Source: Brevibacillus sedimenti (GTDB taxonomy: Bacteria; Bacillota; Bacilli; Brevibacillales; Brevibacillaceae). From it: a stretch of DNA of 64,000 bases. This document shows, in pieces, positions 7,367-15,290 of the stretch. The DNA is taken from the NCBI RefSeq assembly GCF_020923495.1, contig NZ_CP064048.1, positions 211,501-275,500 of the forward strand, given 5' to 3'. Position 1 is the first letter of the stretch. The number at the start of each line of letters is the position of its first letter. The position numbers and the translations under genes were made by a program. The notes beneath the pieces are model-generated. The model was not told where the DNA came from. It saw nothing but the letters and a program-made list of their open reading frames with translations, and made no database searches.

Positions 7367-8140
7367 CTGGATCTTCTGCTGTTCAAACAACGGCTGTTTC
7401 GTATCGGCATCGTAAAACTGGATGGTCGTGTTCGGCGGCAGTTTCACCCGGGCGACCAGATACGGATAGGTGATCACCTGGGCGTAGAGCCTGCCCGGTT
7501 CCGGCTTGGTCTGCTTGACGTACACCTTGAGCTGCTCCAAGCTCCACTCCGTACCGGTCACCTTCAAACCGTAACCGGGATTGGGCGCCTGACCGAGGGC
7601 GATCACGTACAAGTCACCCAGGTTGTGCACGCCCCGCTGCTCCTTCACCTTCTGGACAAATGCTTTCTCCTCTGCGCTCAATTGCCCGTTCTCAAGCACT
7701 TTGAACGCATCATCGTCTCCTTTTGGCTTCACGATATCCACCTCCTTCGTGGTTGGGTTCCATTGAATCGAAAGCCCCGCCTGTTCGATTACCCAGCGAA
7801 GCGGCAGATAGACAGTGCCGTTGTACTCCCGGGCTCCGTGCTCGATTGTGGTCCACTTCCCGTCGACGGCCACCTCGCCGGTGTTCAGCTTGAAAGCAAG
7901 AGTCCTGTTTGATGGCAGCGACAGCACCCCTGTATTGCCCTCCACCTTCCAGGCGGCTTGCAGAAACTCGCTCACATCCGCCGCAGCCGCATAGGTTCGC
8001 TGGTTGACTGTAATCGCCTCGTGCTTCCATTGCACGGCGTGACCGTTCACTGTGATCTTGGCGGTTACATCAGCCACAGCCGGAACGGTGAGGAGCAGTT
8101 GCAGCCCGACGGCGCAGGCCACAGCCTTCTTCCATTTCAT
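7355..8140 (-). CDS. Secreted stalk-domain protein with PrcB-like C-terminus
   Basis: Exported protein of 261 residues. A signal peptide (MKWKKAVACAVGLQLLLTVPAVA) is followed by a copper-amine-oxidase N-terminal-like stalk domain (about 30-125), ending VYLPLRWVIEQAGLSIQWN then EVDIVKP, and a C-terminal domain with DLYVIALGQAPNPGYGLKVT and YPYLVARVKLP that resembles the PrcB_C domain. Stalk domains anchor cell-wall proteins in Paenibacillaceae; PrcB-like domains are named after a protease-complex subunit of Treponema. Start 8140 has GGAGG 8 bases upstream. It is monocistronic; the domain names come from remembered motif similarity. Confidence 0.8.
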   Translation of the reverse strand: MKWKKAVACAVGLQLLLTVPAVADVTAKITVNGHAVQWKHEAITVNQRTYAAAADVSEFLQAAWKVEGNTGVLSLPSNRTLAFKLNTGEVAVDGKWTTIEHGAREYNGTVYLPLRWVIEQAGLSIQWNPTTKEVDIVKPKGDDDAFKVLENGQLSAEEKAFVQKVKEQRGVHNLGDLYVIALGQAPNPGYGLKVTGTEWSLEQLKVYVKQTKPEPGRLYAQVITYPYLVARVKLPPNTTIQFYDADTKQPLFEQQKIQPGR

Positions 8141-8244
8141 GCGCAATTCCTCCAATCTGTTACATCATGTGTTGCTGTTTACCTTGTATGACTGCTTGGA
8201 GATGGGAAATGTTTCATGAACATCCAAAACCGCTTCGACCATAG

Positions 8245-9183
8245 TCAGCGGATCAACATACTGCCCACCATCAGCACGGCGGGAATCGTCAAGAGTGCGA
8301 GCAGCGTGGAAAAGACCGTCGTCATCGCCCCCATCTCCTCATCGGCCGCGTACCGGGCGAACAGGATGGACGCCATCGCCACCGTCGGCATGGCCACCTG
8401 AACAATCGCGACGCGGGTAATCTCCTCGTCCACGTGCAGTTGGGACAACAGCAGCGCTGCCGAGAGCGGAAACACAAACAGCTTGAACATAAGCGGCACG
8501 CCCAACAACGGCAGGGACACCTGCCGCTTGTTGCGCAGGAGGAGCGGCAGCAGCATGCCGATGTAGAGCATCGCCAGAGGAGAAGCCAGCCGGGCCAGCG
8601 CTGCAGCCAACTGCTTCACCGGTTCGGGCGGCGTCAGGCCGGACATCGCAAAGCCGAGACCGGCAACGATGGCGATCATCGGAATGTTGACCATCGCTTT
8701 CAGTCCCTTCAGCGAGAACCTCGCTTTCTCCTGCAGCATCATCACCGCCACGGTCCACATGACAAAATCAAGTCCGGCGTCAAAGACGGCGGCGAGCACC
8801 GCCCCTTTCGGCCCAAACAGGGCAGCGCACAGGGGAAGGCCGATAAATCCAGTATTGCCCAAACCGGAGAGAATAGCCAGTTCACGCCGCTTTTTGGCAG
8901 ATAGCGGCAGCGTTCGCGCCCCCAGCCAGCCGATGAGAATGCCCAGGCAGTTTAATAGTACAGAAACAGCGAATATTCCGAAGATTTGCAACATGAGACG
9001 ATCGTCAATCGGCGTTTGAAATACCCCGTCTAATATGATGCAGGGCATCGCCACATTGACGATAATCGTGATCAGGAGCTGGCGGGAATCGGCCGCGAGC
9101 GGCTGGCGGATGCCGATCACCGCACCGATGCCGATGATCGCCGCCATCACCAGGATCGATTGAATAAGCGTGTTCATTTCCAT
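8245..9183 (-). CDS. AEC family transporter (auxin efflux carrier type)
   Basis: Hydrophobic protein of 312 residues with about ten membrane helices in two five-helix halves. Recognisable stretches are NVAMPCIILDGVFQTP in the first half, LSGLGNTGFIGLPLCAALFG in the middle and VAMPTVAMASILFARY near the end, as in AEC permeases (malate, malonate and auxin carriers). Substrate unknown. ATG 9183 has GGAGG 9 bases upstream. It stands alone on the minus strand, separated by about 30 bases from the small gene upstream, with which it may be cotranscribed. Confidence 0.87.
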   Translation of the reverse strand: MEMNTLIQSILVMAAIIGIGAVIGIRQPLAADSRQLLITIIVNVAMPCIILDGVFQTPIDDRLMLQIFGIFAVSVLLNCLGILIGWLGARTLPLSAKKRRELAILSGLGNTGFIGLPLCAALFGPKGAVLAAVFDAGLDFVMWTVAVMMLQEKARFSLKGLKAMVNIPMIAIVAGLGFAMSGLTPPEPVKQLAAALARLASPLAMLYIGMLLPLLLRNKRQVSLPLLGVPLMFKLFVFPLSAALLLSQLHVDEEITRVAIVQVAMPTVAMASILFARYAADEEMGAMTTVFSTLLALLTIPAVLMVGSMLIR

Positions 9184-9214
9184 CGTCGACGACCTCCGGT
9201 GCCTCGTCCCTGTG

Positions 9215-9616
9215 CTACATCTCTACCGGCTGCCAGGTGAGGCCGTTCGGTTCTCCTTTTTCGCAGGTGCGCAAAATGTCGCCGCAGACGGGAATTGCCT
9301 GCTCCAGCGGTACACACCAAGCGGCGGGAAAAGCCACCTCGCTGCCTTCGATCGTCAGGGTAGTCATGACGGCTGCCGGCTTGTCCTGCGCCAGCACGTA
9401 ATGGCGCTCGACTGGCTCGTGTTCTTTCCACTGCACCAGGACGAGTCCCTGATTTCCGCCGGCCACCACCAAATCCACGTGGTCGCCGTACGCGGCGTGC
9501 ACCAGTGTCCTGGTCGTGCCGTCCAGTTGGGCGATCGCCTTCAGCACCTCGTGCCAGGCTGTATGGTTTTGCTCCGTGCCGGTTTCGTCTGTATACATGC
9601 GCCAGTCGTTTAACAT
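9215..9616 (-). CDS. Hypothetical protein, 133 residues
   Basis: Soluble acidic protein with predicted beta strands (DLVVAGGNQGLVLVQW, HYVLAQDKPAAVMTTL) and a late Cys pair (IPVCGDILRTCEKGE). I do not recognise it with confidence; the size and the GLVLVQW strand pattern are faintly like Imm1-type immunity proteins, but no toxin gene is nearby. The ATG at 9616 has AGGAG 9 bases upstream. It lies 31 bases before the AEC transporter on the same strand and may share its transcript. Confidence 0.7.
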   Translation of the reverse strand: MLNDWRMYTDETGTEQNHTAWHEVLKAIAQLDGTTRTLVHAAYGDHVDLVVAGGNQGLVLVQWKEHEPVERHYVLAQDKPAAVMTTLTIEGSEVAFPAAWCVPLEQAIPVCGDILRTCEKGEPNGLTWQPVEM

Positions 9617-9966
9617 CGTAAAATCTCCTTTTTTCTCTCCGGCCGAATCGCCACGAGTGCCGCCGGAGTCCGTGATTCATTGGTGTGATGATGCCAGAAA
9701 CAGCAGCCCCCGCTTTCCGGGAAAGGGGGGCTCTTTCACTTCGTTCCTATTGTACGCCTCTTCGTATGCAGACTCAACCACGAACTTCACTGCCGTAACG
9801 GTACAGGCAAAGCCAATCTGCCAATCTGGTCCACAGCCATCATGTTCCGCATATTTTGGGTATCCTAAAAAAATGGGAGGCCGGTTGTTTCTGGTCATTG
9901 ACAAATACGGCAAAGCCTTTTAGTATGATCCCATGAAATTCATATCAACTTAGTGGGGGTTTCTCG
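9617..9966. other. Divergent intergenic region with hairpin and tcyA1 promoter
   Basis: Gap of 350 bases between a minus gene and the cystine operon. It holds the ribosome-binding region of the minus gene, a strong GC-rich hairpin around 9706-9734 (AGCCCCC arms with inner TTTCC/GGAAA pairing) without a convincing T run on either strand, and the tcyA1 promoter at 9898. A 78-codon minus-strand frame covers 9677-9913 but has no ribosome-binding site. Confidence 0.5.
9898..9926 (+). promoter_or_regulatory. SigA promoter of tcyA1
   Basis: TTGACA (9898-9903), 17-base spacer, TAGTAT (9921-9926). The same -35, spacer length, -10 and most spacer bases recur before the second binding protein at 10943. 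Confidence 0.8.
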
Positions 9967-10794
9967 ATGAAAAAATGGGTTTGTGCAGCTTTAATTACAA
10001 GTTTGCTACTCGGTATTACCGGCTGCGGCACGTCCACAACGCCTGCCCAGCCTGAACAATCTGGTGCTTCCAACGGTGAGGCCTCCACGCAAAACCTGCT
10101 GGAGAAAGTAAAGGCAGAAGGCAAACTGGTCATCGGCACGGAAGGCACCTATGCCCCGTTTACGTTCCACGATCAATCGGGAAAACTGACCGGCTACGAC
10201 GTGGACGTCATTACCGAAGTGGCCAAACGGCTCGGCGTGGAGCCAGTCTTTCAGGAGACACAGTGGGACGCGATGTTCGCCGGTCTCGACGCCAAACGCT
10301 TTGACGTGATCGCCAACCAGGTAGGCATCAAGCCGGACCGCCAGGAAAAATACGATTTTTCCCAGCCGTACTCCGTATCCCGCGCTGTCTTGGTGACGCA
10401 CAAGGACAACAACACAGTGAAGGACTTCTCGGACATCAAAGGCCTGAAAGCCGGCCAGTCGATGACCAGCAACTACGCTGACATGGCACGTGAACTGGGC
10501 GCCGAAATCGTCGCCGTCGACAATTTCAACAACGCCATCGATCTGATTTCCACCAAGCGCGTTGATGTCGTGATCAACGACAACCTGTCCGTCCTCGACT
10601 TCCTGAAACAGAAGCCGAACACGCCGATCAAGATCGTCAAGGAGAACCAGGAAGGCGTCCCGTGCGCTTTCATGTTCCGCAAAGGCAGCGACGAACTGGT
10701 GCAAGAGATCGACAAGGTGCTGGAGAGCATGAAGCAGGACGGCACGCTGAAGCAAATTTCCCAAAAATGGTTTGGCAAAGACATCAGCCAATAA
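9967..10794 (+). CDS. tcyA: Cystine-type ABC transporter binding lipoprotein, copy 1
   Basis: Extracytoplasmic solute-binding lipoprotein of 275 residues with signal peptide and lipobox ITGC (C20). The family 3 binding domain has GTEGTYAPFTFHD, then [37 protein letters not shown] and a C-terminal LKQISQKWFGKDIS. The set closely resembles L-cystine-binding TcyA (YckK) as I remember it. It delivers substrate to the TcyB/TcyC membrane complex encoded downstream. A hairpin follows before copy 2, so the two binding proteins can be expressed at different levels. Confidence 0.9.
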   Translation: MKKWVCAALITSLLLGITGCGTSTTPAQPEQSGASNGEASTQNLLEKVKAEGKLVIGTEGTYAPFTFHDQSGKLTGYDVDVITEVAKRLGVEPVFQETQWDAMFAGLDAKRFDVIANQVGIKPDRQEKYDFSQPYSVSRAVLVTHKDNNTVKDFSDIKGLKAGQSMTSNYADMARELGAEIVAVDNFNNAIDLISTKRVDVVINDNLSVLDFLKQKPNTPIKIVKENQEGVPCAFMFRKGSDELVQEIDKVLESMKQDGTLKQISQKWFGKDISQ

Positions 10795-10812
10795 CCCAGG
10801 TTGGCTTGCCAG

Positions 10813-10858
10813 GTGGCACGGCCTCTGATTCCGGTCGGAGTGGAGGTCGGCCACTTTT
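10813..10858 (+). terminator. Hairpin terminator after tcyA1
   Basis: GTGGC / GCCAC outer stem with inner GCCTC / GAGGT pairing, followed by TTTTCTTCTT. It separates the two binding-protein genes and would reduce, perhaps not abolish, readthrough. Confidence 0.65.
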
Positions 10859-10942
10859 CTTCTTACAGCCAAGAAATTACAGCCAAAAAACGGAGGCTTG
10901 ACCGGCCTCCATCCCGTTTGTGACGGAGTGAAATCTGGCGCA

Positions 10943-10971
10943 TTGACAAAACGGATCAACCCTTTTAGTAT
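10943..10971 (+). promoter_or_regulatory. SigA promoter of tcyA2 (duplicate)
   Basis: TTGACA (10943-10948), 17-base spacer, TAGTAT (10966-10971). The promoter and flanking bases ending CCTTTTAGTATG match the tcyA1 promoter, so the duplication included the control region. Confidence 0.8.
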
Positions 10972-11017
10972 GGTCTCAATATTCCAACCAGTCATATTGT
11001 TTCAGGGGGATTTTTCC

Positions 11018-11845
11018 ATGAAAACACGATTGGTTTTCGCACTCATCTCCACCTTGCTGTTGGGAGCGGCCGGCTGCAGCTCCGCCAGTCCATCTCCATC
11101 CGCCGACACTGCCTCCGCCCCTGCCGAGCAAAAGGCCGAGCAGAACCTGTTGGAAAAAGTAAAAGCGGAAGGGAAACTGGTGATCGGCACGGAAGGCACC
11201 TATCCTCCCTTTACGTTCCACGATTCGTCGGGCAAGCTGACCGGCTTTGACGTGGAAGTGGTGTCGGAGATCGCCAGACGCATCGGCGTCGAGCCTGTCT
11301 TTCAAGAGACACAGTGGGACGCGCTGTTTGCCGGTCTTGATGCCAAGCGCTTTGACGTGATCGCCAACCAGGTGGGCATCCGGCCGGACCGCCTGAAAAC
11401 GTACGACTTTTCCAAGCCGTACACCGTATCCACCGCCGTGCTGGTGACCCACAAGGACAACAACACCGTCACCAGCTTTTCGGACATCAAGGGATTGAAA
11501 GCGGCGCAGACGCTGACCAGCAACCTGACCGACATCGCCAGAGAAAACGGCGCGGAAATCGTCGCCGTGGAAGGCTTTAACCAGGCGATCGGCCTGCTCG
11601 TCTCCAAGCGGGTGGACGTCACCATCAACGACGGCCTGTCCTTCCTGGACTATCAAAAGCAGAAGCCGGACACGCCGATCAAAGTCGTCGCCAAGCATCC
11701 GGACAGCGCCAAAAACGGCTTCATGTTCCGCAAAGGCAGCAAGGAACTGGTAGACGCCTTCAACAAGGCGCTGGACGACATGATGCAAGACGGCACGTAT
11801 CTAAAAATCTCCGAGAAATGGTTTGGTGCAGATGTTTCCAAATAG
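11018..11845 (+). CDS. tcyA: Cystine-type ABC transporter binding lipoprotein, copy 2
   Basis: Paralogue of the preceding gene with exactly the same length (275 residues) and lipobox position (AAGC, C20). It shares [33 protein letters not shown] and the C-terminal [12 protein letters not shown]. Differences are spread over the protein, for example [20 protein letters not shown] where copy 1 has AVDNFNNAIDLISTKRVDVV, so this is not a recent exact duplication. The upstream extension of the frame to 10898 lacks a ribosome-binding site; ATG 11018 has CAGGGGGA. Its 3' end overlaps tcyB by 23 bases. The two copies may differ in substrate range (cystine versus related sulfur amino acids). Confidence 0.9.
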   Translation: MKTRLVFALISTLLLGAAGCSSASPSPSADTASAPAEQKAEQNLLEKVKAEGKLVIGTEGTYPPFTFHDSSGKLTGFDVEVVSEIARRIGVEPVFQETQWDALFAGLDAKRFDVIANQVGIRPDRLKTYDFSKPYTVSTAVLVTHKDNNTVTSFSDIKGLKAAQTLTSNLTDIARENGAEIVAVEGFNQAIGLLVSKRVDVTINDGLSFLDYQKQKPDTPIKVVAKHPDSAKNGFMFRKGSKELVDAFNKALDDMMQDGTYLKISEKWFGADVSK

Positions 11846-12530
11846 CTTGTTCGACAACCCTGAACGCCTGGAGCGATGGATTGAGATCGCACAGAGCTCG
11901 TTTCTTCCCCTGTTGAAAGGAGCACTGACGTACTCGCTGTCGCTGTCCATCATTTCGTTTGCCATCGGCCTGGTGATCGCCGTCCTGACGGCGCTTGCCC
12001 GCATCTCCGGCAGCAAGCCGCTGGTGGCCATCGCCCGCGTCTACGTCTCCATCATTCGCGGCACGCCGCTATTGGTGCAGCTCTTCATTCTCTTTTACGG
12101 CCTGCCCAGCGTCGGTCTGACCATCGATCCGTTTCCGTCCGCAGTGATCGGCTTTTCCCTCAACGTCGGGGCGTACGCGTCGGAAGTGGTGCGGGCCGCG
12201 ATTCTGTCCATTCCCAAGGGACAGTGGGAAGCCGCCTATTCGCTGGGGATGACCTACCGGCAGGCGCTGCAGCGCGTCATCCTGCCGCAGGCAGCCCGTG
12301 TCTCGGTGCCGCCGCTGTCCAACTCGTACATCAGCCTGGTGAAAGACACGTCGCTGGCCGCCACCATTTTGGTGCCGGAGATGTTCCGCAAGGCGCAGGA
12401 GATTACCGCCACCACCTACGAACCGCTGCTGGTCTATTCAGAGGCTGCGTTCATCTACTGGATGATCTGCTTGATCCTCTCCTTCATCCAGGACCGGATC
12501 GAAAGCAGGCTGGACCGTTACGTCGCCTAG
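11823..12530 (+). CDS. tcyB: Cystine-type ABC transporter permease
   Basis: Integral membrane permease of 235 residues of the polar amino acid (HisMQ) family. About five helices are visible, starting [20 protein letters not shown], with [20 protein letters not shown] in the middle and the EAA loop [20 protein letters not shown] that contacts the ATPase. The start lies within the end of tcyA2 (ATG 11823, or ATG 11832), implying coupled translation. It forms the membrane channel with TcyC. Confidence 0.9.
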   Translation: MVQMFPNSLFDNPERLERWIEIAQSSFLPLLKGALTYSLSLSIISFAIGLVIAVLTALARISGSKPLVAIARVYVSIIRGTPLLVQLFILFYGLPSVGLTIDPFPSAVIGFSLNVGAYASEVVRAAILSIPKGQWEAAYSLGMTYRQALQRVILPQAARVSVPPLSNSYISLVKDTSLAATILVPEMFRKAQEITATTYEPLLVYSEAAFIYWMICLILSFIQDRIESRLDRYVA

Positions 12531-12546
12531 AAGGGAAGAATGTTGG

Positions 12547-13287
12547 ATGATCGTCATTTCAAATCTTCACAAACGCTTTGGAGACCTGCATGTGTTGAAA
12601 GGGGTCTCGCTGACGGTGGAAAAAGGCAAGGTGGTCGTCATCATCGGACCGTCCGGCTCGGGCAAAACCACCCTGCTGCGCTGCCTCAACGCGCTGGAAC
12701 TGCCGACCGAAGGCAGCGTCCAAATCGGCGAGGTAAAGCTGGACTTCTCCGCCCGCGGCAAAGTGGACAAGGCGGAGATCGCCCGGCTGCGCCGACAGAC
12801 CGGCATGGTGTTTCAAGGCTACAACCTGTTCCCGCACATGACCGCCCTGCAAAACGTGATGGAAGGGCCCGTCACGGTAAAGAAGGAATCACCGGACAAG
12901 GCCAGGGCCAAGGCGGTCTCCCTGCTGACCAAGGTGGGGCTGGCGGACAAACTGGACCACTACCCCGCCCAGCTCTCCGGCGGGCAGCAGCAGCGTGTCG
13001 GCATCGCCCGCGCGCTGGCGATGGACCCGCAGGTGATGCTGTTTGACGAACCGACCTCCGCTCTTGACCCGGAGCTCGTCGGCGAAGTGCTGAAGGTCAT
13101 GAAGGAACTGGCCCTGGAAGGCATGACGATGGTCATCGTCACACATGAAATGGCGTTTGCCCGGGACGTGGCCGACGAGGTGATCTTCATGGACCAGGGA
13201 CTGATTGTGGAACGCGGCACGCCGGAGCAGCTTTTCACCCGCCCGCAGGAAGAGCGCACGCGTCAATTCTTGCAGCTCCTGAGCTGA
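12547..13287 (+). CDS. tcyC: Cystine-type ABC transporter ATPase
   Basis: Amino acid ABC ATPase of 246 residues. Walker [10 protein letters not shown] (about 34-42), Q-loop in [19 protein letters not shown], signature [16 protein letters not shown], Walker [15 protein letters not shown] and switch His in IVTHEM are all present. It follows tcyB by 16 bases and closes the tcyA-tcyA-tcyB-tcyC operon, which ends at a strong terminator. Confidence 0.93.
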   Translation: MIVISNLHKRFGDLHVLKGVSLTVEKGKVVVIIGPSGSGKTTLLRCLNALELPTEGSVQIGEVKLDFSARGKVDKAEIARLRRQTGMVFQGYNLFPHMTALQNVMEGPVTVKKESPDKARAKAVSLLTKVGLADKLDHYPAQLSGGQQQRVGIARALAMDPQVMLFDEPTSALDPELVGEVLKVMKELALEGMTMVIVTHEMAFARDVADEVIFMDQGLIVERGTPEQLFTRPQEERTRQFLQLLS

Positions 13288-13317
13288 GCGATTAACCCGG
13301 CGCTTTCGTTCAGCAAT

Positions 13318-13359
13318 CAAAAAGGCTCTGTGTTTTATGCAAAACACAGAGCCTTTTTT
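13318..13359 (+). terminator. Strong terminator of the tcy operon
   Basis: Long perfect stem AAAGGCTCTGTGTTTT / AAAACACAGAGCCTTT with loop ATGC and a terminal T run; symmetric enough to act in both directions. Confidence 0.92.
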
Positions 13360-13525
13360 GGTTGCAGGGCCCGGAAAGCCGGCAGGCTGTAACATGGAAG
13401 CAGCCTTGCTTGCGGCTTTTGGAACGTTTACACATTCTTCATCATTTCTCCATCTTGCCGCAACATCTGTGGCTTACCATTGGAAATGTCAGACCCTACC
13501 GAAGGACATAACGTCCTCCATGTTT

Positions 13526-13563
13526 CCGCCCGCAGCCTCCGCTGAAGCCGGGCGGGTTTTTTT
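13526..13563 (+). terminator. Orphan plus-strand terminator
   Basis: CCGCCCG / CGGGCGG stem followed by seven T on the plus strand. It lies about 170 bases beyond the tcy terminator, with no plus gene between, and only its hairpin (no T run) would face the peptide transporter gene. The 13360-13525 stretch otherwise shows only a small GGAC/GTCC hairpin. It may end an unlisted small RNA or catch readthrough. Confidence 0.6.
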
Positions 13564-13584
13564 GTGCGTTATGCTCACGCCATG

Positions 13585-14957
13585 CTATCCCATCATCTGC
13601 ACCAGCTTGCGGGAGACCAGCAGGAGCAAGAGCCCCATCACGATTGCCAGCAAACCGATCAAGCCAAACACTTCCAGATAACCGAGCGATTGCGTATAAG
13701 AAGCCAGTTCACCCGCCAGAATGTTGGCTACGCCCGTGCTGGCCAGCCAGACGCCCATCAGCAGGGACGCCAGCTTGACGGGAGCGATCTTGCTCACCAT
13801 CGACAGTCCCACCGGCGAGAGGAACAGTTCCCCCAGCGTGTGCAGGAAGTACGTCATCACGATGAACATGACGTTGGCTTTGTTCAAAATGTGGTTTTCG
13901 TCGCTCCCGGTGTGCAGAACCGCCAGGAGCAGCACCATATACCCCATGCCGAGCATGATCATGCCGATCCCCATTTTGGTCGGGATCTTCAGATCACCCC
14001 GTTTGCTGGACGCCAGCTTTACCCACAAACCGGACAGGATCGGCGCCAGCAGCACGATGAACAGCGGGTTCAGCGACTGAAACCAGGACGTCGGCACCTC
14101 GTAGCCAAACACCTGCTTGTCCACAAACTTGTCCGTGTACAGCGTAAGCGAGCTGCCTGCCTGTTCAAAGCCGGCCCAGAAGAAGACCACAAAACAGGTG
14201 ATGATAATAATCACTGCGGTGCGCTGTTTTTCCTTTTTGGTCAGCGGAGCGTTGGCCGCAGCAGCCTTGGCCTTATCCTCCGATTTCCCCACAGGCTTTT
14301 TGCCGATGTCGCCGAGATAGCGATTACCCAATAGATTGAAAATGAGCTGGCCGATCATCATGCCGATCGAAGCGGCCAGGAAGCCGTATTTGAAGCCGTA
14401 TTGAACCACGCCGTTTACCGTGGTCTTGAAGAGGTCTTCCGCCAGATATCCGCAGACGAGCGGTGCGAAGAAGGCCCCGATATTGATCCCCATGTAGAAA
14501 ATGGTGAACGCCGAGTCACGTCTGTTGTCGTTTTCCGGATACAGTTCGCCGACCAGTGTGGAAATGTTCGGCTTGAAAAATCCGTTCCCGATAATCAACA
14601 GTGCCAGACCGAGATACAAGCCCAACAGACTGTGTTCCGCAAACAGGACGAAGTTGCCGGCCGCCATCGTGATCCCGCCGATGGTAATGGCCAGTCTTCT
14701 GCCCAGATATCGGTCGGAGAGGTATCCGCCGATCAGCGGCGTAAAGTAAACCGCGCCGGTAAAAAATCCGTAGATGCTCATGGCGACGCCTTTTTCAAAC
14801 CCAAGCCCCCGCTGATAAGCGCGGTGGTGAGATACAGGGTCAACAGCGCCCGCATGCCGTAGTAACTAAAGCGCTCCCACAGTTCCGTGAAAAACAGCAA
14901 GTACAAGCCAGGAGGATGTTTTGGTTTGCCTTGCCGCGTGTTCACAGCTGCCTCCAT
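13585..14957 (-). pseudogene. dtpT: Di/tripeptide transporter (POT family), single-base frameshift
   Basis: Proton-coupled oligopeptide transporter. The in-frame part from 14781 (398 residues) begins [20 protein letters not shown] and contains the POT signature FTIFYMGINIGAFFAPLVCG. The true N-terminus is in another frame: ATG 14957, with AGGAGGG 5-6 bases upstream, encodes [10 protein letters not shown], then the family hallmark [19 protein letters not shown], and then runs out of frame at a run of five G (plus-strand C 14806-14810 region). One added G restores a continuous protein of about 457 residues, normal for the family. The lesion is either a real null mutation or a homopolymer sequencing error. 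Confidence 0.85.
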
Positions 14958-14969
14958 ATAAGTCCCTCC

Positions 14970-14986
14970 TAGATGTCTGACGTCTA
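14970..14986. promoter_or_regulatory. Inverted repeat between promoter and start of peptide transporter
   Basis: Near-perfect 17-base palindrome TAGATGTCTGACGTCTA (one mismatch). It sits between a minus-strand extended -10 (TGATATGAT, plus 14997-15005) and the ribosome-binding site, the position of a repressor operator. Confidence 0.45.
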
Positions 14987-15130
14987 ACGTTTTGTATCAT
15001 ATCACAGTTTTTGGGAATCTCCCCAAATTAAAAAAATTTGAATTTGTATTATATGAATGAAAATATTTTAGTTAAAACAGACAAAATCCGCATCACATCA
15101 ACATTTCTTATGTGCAAACAAACATATACC

Positions 15131-15139
15131 TGCTATACT
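15131..15139 (+). promoter_or_regulatory. Extended -10 promoter of a short transcript
   Basis: TGCTATACT is a consensus extended -10. A -35 (TGTGCA) 17 bases upstream is weak. Transcription from here would pass the micro-ORF at 15174 and stop at the 15247 hairpin, giving an RNA of about 140 bases. Confidence 0.55.
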
Positions 15140-15173
15140 TTCTGTAAAAAAGTGGAGGTTTTGCTTTGCCTCC

Positions 15174-15236
15174 GTGACCATGATCGGAATCGTCCTGGCG
15201 CTGTTTATTGCCGTCTTTCTGATCCTGTTTACTTAG
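15174..15236 (+). CDS. Predicted single-pass membrane micropeptide (18-20 residues)
   Basis: GTG 15174 or ATG 15180 opens a frame ending at TAG 15236, encoding MIGIVLALFIAVFLILFT: one uninterrupted hydrophobic segment long enough to cross the membrane. It has its own extended -10 promoter and terminator. A GGAGG at 15154-15158 lies 15 bases before the GTG, rather far, and can pair with CCTCC at 15169-15173 just before the start, so initiation may be restricted by that hairpin. Size and hydrophobicity recall type I toxins or small regulatory membrane peptides, but I find no clear antisense RNA. Confidence 0.4.
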   Translation: MTMIGIVLALFIAVFLILFT

Positions 15237-15246
15237 CCCCTGAAAA

Positions 15247-15288
15247 AGTAAACGCGGGCCCCTTTAAGGTACCCGCGTTTACTGTTTT
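15247..15288. terminator. Bidirectional terminator
   Basis: Perfect 12-base stem AGTAAACGCGGG / CCCGCGTTTACT with T runs on both sides. It ends the micropeptide transcript on the plus strand and the glycosidase operon on the minus strand. Confidence 0.92.
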
Positions 15289-15290
15289 TC

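Noticed and set aside
13337-13681. 114-codon plus-strand frame after the tcy operon
   Set aside because: Begins inside one terminator and passes through another; not protein-like.
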